From Macrostomum hystrix (lineage: Eukaryota; Platyhelminthes; Macrostomidae), in assembly GCA_950097015.1 (NCBI GenBank), contig CATNEN010000038.1, positions 7,252,001 to 7,316,000 of the forward strand: a stretch of 64,000 nt of DNA. The letters run 5' to 3'. Positions 58,701 to 64,000 of this stretch are shown piece by piece. The position numbers and the translations under genes are program-made. How positions within the stretch are numbered: the first letter of the stretch is position 1; each line of letters begins with the position of its first letter. The notes beneath the pieces are model-generated. The model made no database searches, was not told where the DNA came from, and was given only the letters and a program-made list of their open reading frames with translations.

Positions 58701-59251
58701 GGTGTTCTTATGTCAAGTTCAGGTCGAATTCTTGACATAAAATGAAAAGAAAGTCTTCAAACCTGCAGAAGACGGAACAGCACAATGACGGCGATATTGA
58801 CGGAGATGTCGGCGGCAATCTGTGTCACCAGCGGCAGGAAGAAGTTCAGGCCGCATGTGAGGGCCACCGAGCAGCCAAGCAGCAAGGAGCTGTCGTGGTG
58901 CACCGTCAGGTAGCCGCCGAGCGGACTAGCCAGAAAGTAGCCAATGAACAGAGAGTTCTCAATGAGATCGTTGGCCGCATTCTGCCAGGGCATCTCTGTA
59001 TGAGCGCTGGGCTGGAACTTGCTGCCGCTCGAGCTGTCAGTCAGGCTGGTGTAGTCCGAACTGTTCGAGTTGCTCTTGCGCACCAGGTAGCCCATGATGG
59101 CCACCATCTCGGCGCGCATTCCAATAACAACGGTGAGACCCAGTGAGCACAGGACGGCTATCAGGTAGCGCTTGTAGCCAGGGCCGTAGCAGCAGCATTG
59201 AAGTTGAACTGGCGGCCCAAACATGACCTTCTGGTCCTGCATTCTTTTCAT
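52702..59251 (-). CDS. SLC17-family transporter, VGLUT-like, six exons
   Basis: Exons: 59251-58763, 58409-58104, 57960-57738, 54369-54205, 53622-53515, 53036-52702. Phases 0,0,1,1,1 match, giving 541 codons plus TGA. A 5' UTR acceptor (CTCGCAG) lies just upstream of the ATG. Major-facilitator protein with about 12 helices. SLC17 landmarks: YKRYLIAVLCSLGL and GMRAEM (TM1), GYFLASPLGGYLTV, FRLLQ|GLAEGCLVPAVFGAM (TM4), VFYIYANSGLIWCVFWW, YLERSIGAK, PVYAIFITYAADDWTFQ (TM7), AVNVMELAPIFCGLVMGFAS, LLFASAEEQPW. The VGLUT set R (TM1), R and E (TM4) is kept. The His after TM1 is Glu (LIENSLF), and the TM7 Arg is Asp (AADDWTF), so the substrate may differ from glutamate. Donors AAG|GTCTGT and CAG|GTTTGA are weak. 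The introns are loaded with minisatellites. Confidence 0.88.
53165..53440. repeat. 16-bp minisatellite, SLC17 intron 5
   Basis: Units CCCGTGTCTCATCTCT and CCCGTGTCTCATGTCT. It ends with TCCTTTATTGTCTCATCTC variants, within 75 bp of exon 5. Confidence 0.95.
53680..53940. repeat. 15-bp minisatellite, SLC17 intron 4
   Basis: About 17 units of CCCAAGTCTTCAAAT, starting about 60 bp from exon 5. Diverged TTCAAATCC echoes continue to about 54050. Confidence 0.95.
54420..54605. repeat. 23-bp tandem repeat, SLC17 intron 3
   Basis: About eight units based on AACCAACTGATATAGACACA, with increasing divergence away from exon 4. Confidence 0.9.
54606..55184. other. SLC17 intron 3, unstructured part
   Basis: AT-rich intronic sequence between two arrays. 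No coding, SINE or repeat content recognised. Confidence 0.5.
55185..56345. repeat. 22-bp minisatellite, SLC17 intron 3
   Basis: About 52 units on CTCCAACAACTGTCACTCCA, with a few single-base variants (CCATT/CCGTT, TCTC/TCTT/TATC). Long frames running through it are artefacts. Confidence 0.95.
56370..56730. repeat. 34-bp minisatellite, SLC17 intron 3
   Basis: About ten units with CTGTCACTCCATAATTCCGG then TTCACGCACCCTAT. It shares TGTCACTCCAT with the neighbouring 22-bp array and continues it, so one probably grew from the other. Confidence 0.9.
56731..57224. other. SLC17 intron 3, unstructured part
   Basis: Intronic sequence without recognised features. Confidence 0.5.
57225..57690. repeat. 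21-bp minisatellite, SLC17 intron 3
   Basis: TTGGTCTAATGAACTGGATT units are tight at 57460-57680; diverged TTGGTCATATGAAC units lead in from 57225. The array ends about 50 bp from exon 3. Confidence 0.9.
58495..58640. repeat. 22-bp tandem repeat, SLC17 intron 1
   Basis: About six units of TTCTTGTGGATGTCTTGTCA with deletions and substitutions. They occupy the middle of the 353-bp intron. Confidence 0.9.
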
Positions 59252-59639
59252 GATATTTTTTTGCCTGGCTGCGAGAGAAAAACGCCACTGAGGCACGGTT
59301 AAAGGACGGGAGCAACGTATAAGAAGGCTTTGATTGGGTGTGATTGGCTGAGCTGTGATTTGAGCAGGGTGGAGCAAGTCTGGCTGCGGAAGAATGAATT
59401 ATACCCTGTTCGAGCAAACATCACAATTTTATTTTATATGCATTCACACGAGTGGCTAGCTTTATTTCTATCGGGTTTCAGTGAGAATTCCTAGCAGCTT
59501 TTTTGGTCTGCTTGAGCAACATTACTTTAGGAAAATTGCACCCACCCCCAGACAATTTTCTTTGCTGAATGTAGATGCCAGTTTTCGTGTTTATAGAAAT
59601 GTAAAACTTGAAGGGCTTAAAGATAATTATTTAATAATA

Positions 59640-59815
59640 ATTTATTGCACCTGCCCCAATTGGGACTGGTGTGAAGCCGAAAGCACAGCCGCTGCTACTG
59701 ATCGGCGCATCTGAAGGCTTGTTCAGTCCATGGACTGGGGGGAAGCCACACGCATTCTCTATTAACCCAGCTGATGCTGGTACACATTTAACAGCTGGGT
59801 TAAGCGCTTCCTTCC
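59640..59815 (-). mobile_element. SINE1 fragment
   Basis: TTGCACCTGCCCCAATTGGG (tail), CAGTCCATGGACTG, and AACCCAGCTGATGCTGGTAC. The tRNA-like head is lost. Confidence 0.75.
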
Positions 59816-59989
59816 ACTGCTTTCCCTTCCACCAGCAAACTCGGTGACAAATTCGGCTGCAGCCAACCGTTGAAGGTCCAGAAGCTACGAAGACCCAAAT
59901 GAAGGCAACGCGAAGCTGTCCTACGTACAGTATTGAATTTCGTACATGTAAACATTAACATTTATCCTGGACCCTCTGTCCAAACGTGT

Positions 59990-60450
59990 TGACTTCGCCA
60001 TTGTCTTGACTTACTTGACTTAGATGCAGGGGCATCTTCCGGATGCAGTGGGGAGGCGTCGCCGCCCATTTCTCTAGTGAAAACGAAAACGTCGGAGAGG
60101 TCCGGGTTTGGGGCGAGGTAGGTGAGCCTGTCCTGAGTAAAGGCGGGGCAGTCGCATATGAAATGCTCTGCATCCTCTTCATCGGAGAGGCAGAAAGGGC
60201 ACTCCTCACTGCGGATTTTGCCTTGAGGAGGAAGCGGTGCCTAGCGAAACAACCATGGCCAGAGAGAGCCATGGTGGCTGCTTTGCGGAGGGTAGTGGAG
60301 GGACAAGGAGCAACGGCTGTGTTTCTTCCAAGAGGTGAAGACGGCGATAGGGGTGGATACCGCAGGCAGTGGGCCAGCAATACCCATCGAACCGGCCTTG
60401 CCAAGTCTGTCGTCTAATTCGTTGTCAGGGTGGCCAAAATGACATGGTAT
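59990..60450 (-). mobile_element. Non-LTR retrotransposon 3' fragment, frameshifted
   Basis: Reverse-strand relative of the 33.8-34.8 kb LINE: CHFGHPDNELDDRLGKAGS (RNase H end), AATMALSGHGCFARHRFLL, then the region encoding the Cys/His motif in a shifted frame, and the 3' end CTAAGTCAAGTAAGTCAA. It lacks the 222-bp block. The residue GHSG of the RNase H motif reads HFGH here. It is decayed. Confidence 0.75.
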
Positions 60451-60469
60451 GACACTTAGGGAAACCGTT

Positions 60470-60814
60470 GTATTAGACACAAAAGATAATTCTGAGATTA
60501 AAAGTACCCCTTAGAATTTATGCACTTGAATTATAAATTTACGAATCCATTTTACCTAACTCTGGCTAAAAGTATCATAAATACATATGAAACACACTAT
60601 AGGCCCACTGCGAGTAGAGAGCTTGCATGACATTCTGGAGCAGCTGAAGCAGCAAGTTGAAAACTGATCGTCTAAGATACTGACAGATGCCATTGTACAA
60701 CTGAGGATGCCGATCTCATTGATAACTGATGAGAGAGAGAGCACAATTTACATATATTATGCTCTGAGCAATGAGTGGGGAGTTACGATAAAAAAATTAT
60801 GTTCTGAGGGCCAT
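60470..60814. other. Intergenic, nothing recognised
   Basis: No supported coding region or repeat. Confidence 0.45.
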
Positions 60815-61045
60815 CGATCGTAGCAGCCAGCAGCCAGCGAAAGGCAATTCCGCGAATTACAATGACTCATCAGCACAAAGGCACACAGATAACACACATG
60901 TGCACACTCTTCCACTGGCGTGTACATATGCCTTGACCTTTCGTCGTCATGCAGTGAACTCTCACTGTGCCTTGGGTGCTTGTTCTCGATGAGCGTGAAT
61001 TTCCCGAAAAGTCCACAAGACTTCTCGCCCCGAATTAATGTGGCC
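60815..61045 (-). mobile_element. SINE2 copy, old and diverged
   Basis: GGCGTGTACATATGCCTTGA, CTCTCACTGTGCCTTGG and GACTTCTCGCCCCGA match the reverse SINE2 body. The head is lost at TGTGGCC. Confidence 0.65.
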
Positions 61046-61077
61046 TTTTAGTAAGGAATCCGATACCATATGGGCCT

Positions 61078-61625
61078 AAGCAATGACCTACAACCTCCTC
61101 CTGACCTACAACCTCCTCCTGACCTACAACCTCCTCCTGACCTACAACCTCCTCCTGACCTACAGCCTCCTCCTGACCTACAACCTCCTCCTGACCTACA
61201 ACCTCCTCCTGACCTACAGCCTCCTCCTGACCTACAACCTCCTCCTGACCTACAGCCTCCTCCTGACCTACAACCTCCTCCTGACCTACAACCTCCTCCT
61301 GACCTACAGCCTCCTCCTGACCTACAACCTCCTCCTGACCTACAGCCTCCTCCTGACCTACAACCTCCTCCTGACCTACAACCTCCTCCTGACCTACAAC
61401 CTCCTCCTGATCTACAACCTCCTCCTGACCTACAGCCTCCTCCTGACCTACAACCTCCTCCTGACCTACAACCTCCTCCTGACCTACAACCTCCTCCTGA
61501 TCTACAACCTCCTCCTGACCTACAACCTCCTCCTGACCTACAACCTCCTCCTGACCTACAACCTCCTCCTGACCTACAACCTCCTCCTGACCTACAACCT
61601 CCTCCTGACCTACAACCTCCTGATC
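61078..61625. repeat. 18-bp minisatellite
   Basis: About 30 almost identical units of GACCTACAACCTCCTCCT (variants ACAGCC, GATCTAC). All six frames are open. One strand would read as a DLQPPP repeat and the other as CRSGGG; no gene signals accompany them. Confidence 0.95.
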
Positions 61626-61629
61626 TTAT

Positions 61630-62090
61630 GATGGAGTTTATTGAGTGCCTTTGATACTGTCGAGTGTGAAAAGGACCTGAAATGGGAATTTTGCAAATCA
61701 ACGCTCATTCTGATGATCGATTTATTATAAATTAAAGCTCATGAGAAGCTCATTGAAACTCAACGCAGTTTTTTTCTAGTTTATCGCATCTGTCTCCTGT
61801 GCATTCACAGCCAAGAATTTCAGTTTTTAAACATGGCTGAATAATTACTGGTGTACATATGGTGAGTAGCATAATTACTCGTATATCAAAGAAGTTTCTT
61901 TTTAAAAGCAATGAAATTAGAATGTACACCAGGACAGAAAAAATTGTGGCGCTTTTTATAAACAAAAAAAATAGTCTCAGAGAAGATGCTACAGTTGTAA
62001 GCGCAGAGACCTTATCATAGATGAATATATTTCATGTCGTATTGGATTTTTATAAATAGAGATTAAGCTTCCCAAGCACACTTCTGGTGC
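61630..62090. other. Upstream region of the ankyrin gene
   Basis: AT-rich DNA ending with TATAAATA at 62051-62058, 37 bp before the start codon. This could be the promoter or simply part of the 5' UTR. Confidence 0.5.
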
Positions 62091-62094
62091 AGAA

Positions 62095-63707
62095 ATGACT
62101 CAAAAACAGCTGCAACGTCTCACAGAGCTGGTCCTACAAGGTGACTTCGGTCACGTACGTTGTCTGGCATCTCCGCAACTGATAAGAGTGACAGACCAGA
62201 GCAACCGGACTATTCTCATGAATGTAGCTGACAGTGTTAACACTGCTGTGGGGCTGGAAAAATGCATACTCTATTTACTCAACCTCGGCGCGGATCCGTT
62301 CGCGCATGACGAGGCGGGCGACACGGCTGCTCACTTTGCAGCCAGGCAGGACAATCGCCGGCTGCTGGCTCTGATGCCGTTCGAAGCGAAATGGTTGCGA
62401 AACCTGAGGGGCGCCACTCCGCTGATGGAAGCTGCTCTGACTGGCAGCAGGAAGTGCGCCAAGCACCTGCTGCATCTTTTGAGGGAGCCCAGGTTCAACG
62501 AGTGCAAGAGGAAAGGCAATTCAAAACGAGAGCAACTGCTCGGACATCGGGACTCGCAGGGTCGGACGGCGTTGGATTTGGCGAGGCTCAAAGGCCTGTC
62601 AGAGCTAGCCACTGACATCGAGCTGTGAGTGACCGCGCCTCTTGAGCTCATTTTAATCACTTAGCAAACTTTTACGAAGCAACACTTCGCTTTGGTTGCA
62701 GAGAAATGCGGCTGACGGTGGACATCGATAAAGTAATCTCAGGCCTGACTGCTGAGGTGAGTTGAATCTCTAACCGATGTAGATGTGCAGTCGACAGCAC
62801 AGCCGCAGCTATTGCGCGTCGCATCTGATGGCTGCGTAGGGCTGTTCAGTCCATGGACTGGGGGAACGCCACAGCCAGCTTCCATTATCCCCGCTTTTAA
62901 GTGAAAATACATCGAGAAAATATAACGTCCGTTTTTTCAACCAAACCCGACCCAGTTAGAACCGTGTGAGACAGTAGGCTTGCTTGTGATTTATTGAAGG
63001 TTCGTTTTTACGGATTTGCTACTTCGTTTTACGAAAATAACTTTCTAGAAGCCATTTATTTAAAGAGAAATATAATGTTCGGTTCTGCGGGGAATGAGCC
63101 AACTATTGAGGTGGTGTTATTGGGTCTAGTTTGCCAACAATAGAGGATTGTCCAACTATGTTCAACAACAGAAGGATCCTTGATAATCAGACGCTTGTCC
63201 ATTCTTTTCTGCTCGACTTTGCATACAGGAGGAGGCCGTTCGAGCTAAACTGGAAGAGCTTGCCAGGTCGGGTGACTCAGAAGGACTTCGGCGAGCACTG
63301 ATGCCTGGTAGCTGCGACCTGCCTGACAGGTGGGGTCAAACCGTGCTGTTGTGGGCAGCTTACAAGTGCAAGTCCGGGGGTGAAGCTCTGTGGCAGCAGC
63401 TGCTGACTGAGGCGGACCCAACTTGCAGTGATATTGACGGCATCAGCAGCATGCACTGTGCAGCAATGAGCGGCAATGCTGAGGCAGCCTCCGCCCTGAT
63501 TGGTGCCGGAGCCGCGGTCAACGCTCGAGATGAGGCTGAAACTACGCCCCTCATGAGGCTGTCCAGCGCCGAAGTCGATGCAGGCACGGTCGTTCGACTC
63601 CTACTAGCTGCCGGCTCGGACTGGACGCTGAAGGATTCGCAGGGCAAGACAGCGCTGGACTGGGTCACAGACAGGGGCAAAAACGAACTGGCAGAGCTGC
63701 TGCGTGG
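62095..63707 (+). CDS. Ankyrin-repeat protein, three exons, 3' end beyond window
   Basis: Exons 62095-62624, 62702-62756 and 63229-63707. Donors GAGCT|GTGAGT, GAG|GTGAGT and GTGG|GTAAGT, acceptors TTGCAG and TACAG; phases 2, 0 and 2 agree. The chain encodes about 354 residues before it continues past the window. Ankyrin units are visible: ILYLLNLGADPFAHDEAGDT then AAHFAARQDNRRLLALM; LRGATPLMEAALTGSRKCAK; HRDSQGRTALDLARLKG in exon 1; DRWGQTVLLWAAY, DIDGISSMHCAAMSGNAEAA with LIGAGAAVNARDEAETTPLM, and LLLAAGSDWTLKDSQGKTAL in exon 3. Such repeats bind partner proteins; no catalytic or membrane domain is seen in this part, so the role is open. TATAAATA lies 37 bp upstream. Intron 2 holds a SINE1 fragment and intron 3 a foldback element. 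Confidence 0.85.
62780..62900 (-). mobile_element. SINE1 fragment in ankyrin-gene intron 2
   Basis: GACAGCACAGCCGCAGCTAT, CAGTCCATGGACTG and CCATTATCCCCGCT. Only the tail half remains. Confidence 0.75.
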
Positions 63708-63734
63708 GTAAGTTGCCATGGAAACAGTCAATCG

Positions 63735-64000
63735 CTAAACAGAAGAAAGACCACAGGGGCATTTCAAATAGCCACATTTTTCTTTTTTCTGCATCTCCCA
63801 AAATATTCAACCAATCGCCATGAAAATTCGTGCTCAAATTTTCTGCTCAACCCGATGAAAAAAATTTCAGGATCGCAAAGCATCGGCATCATCGTCGAGA
63901 TATTCAACAATTCTCGTCGGGGTGTCAAGTAGCAAAAACCAGCAATAATGACATAAATTTTCTGCTCACAAAATTTTATAATTTATTTTATTGTTTTATT
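63735..64000. mobile_element. Foldback/MITE-like element, cut by the window end
   Basis: The tip GACCACAGGGGCATTTCAAA, then CAACCAATCGCCATGAAAAT and CATCGTCGAGATATTCAACA, match the left arm of the elements at 6.5 and 17.2 kb. The right arm would lie beyond the window. Confidence 0.65.

Noticed and set aside
61048-61701. CRSGGG or DLQPPP repeat proteins
   Set aside because: 18-bp array open in several frames on both strands, with no signal peptide, splice signals or conserved flanks.
63360-63731. Minus-strand frame opposite the ankyrin exon
   Set aside because: Antisense shadow of a well-supported coding exon with matching splice phases.

Overview
This is eukaryotic, metazoan DNA. Protein-coding exons are GC-rich, are separated by GT-AG introns, and sit in AT-rich, repeat-laden surroundings. 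The gene content (BK potassium channel, rhodopsin-like GPCR, SLC17 transporter, ciliary CFAP298, TIR-SAM protein, InaF-motif protein, neuropeptide-like precursor) points to a bilaterian with neurons and cilia. The many private minisatellites, tRNA-derived SINEs and intronless signalling genes look lophotrochozoan, perhaps a macrostomid-type free-living flatworm. That placement is inference, not something the sequence proves.

Layout. 0.5-1.1 kb: last exon of a TIR-SAM gene (+). 3.8-4.1 kb: InaF-motif membrane protein (-). 5.2-6.3 kb: intronless GPCR (-). 9.8-10.1 kb: small secreted six-cysteine protein (+). 10.7-20.0 kb: eight phase-consistent exons of a secreted lectin-like plus Sushi/CCP protein (-), with one in-frame TAA. 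23.2-26.7 kb: complete, intronless Slo1 BK channel (-). 30-35 kb: fragments of two non-LTR retrotransposons and nested SINEs. 35.2-37.3 kb: RPF1, three exons (-). 41.9-43.7 kb: CFAP298, three exons (-). 47.5-49.4 kb: TATA promoter and candidate amidated-neuropeptide gene (+). 52.7-59.3 kb: six-exon SLC17/VGLUT-like transporter (-). 62.1 kb to the edge: ankyrin-repeat gene (+), cut by the window end.

The genes do not form a pathway; they are independent neighbours. What unites the window is the non-coding architecture. Two tRNA-derived SINE families (called SINE1 and SINE2 here) and a foldback/MITE-like family are scattered and nested in one another. About 25 different minisatellite arrays occur, each with its own unit of 4-35 bp, and most of the longer introns are largely made of one. 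Several arrays begin or end at a splice site. Exon boundaries were worked out by hand by matching reading-frame phase across each junction. Family assignments rest on recognised motifs, not on database searches.
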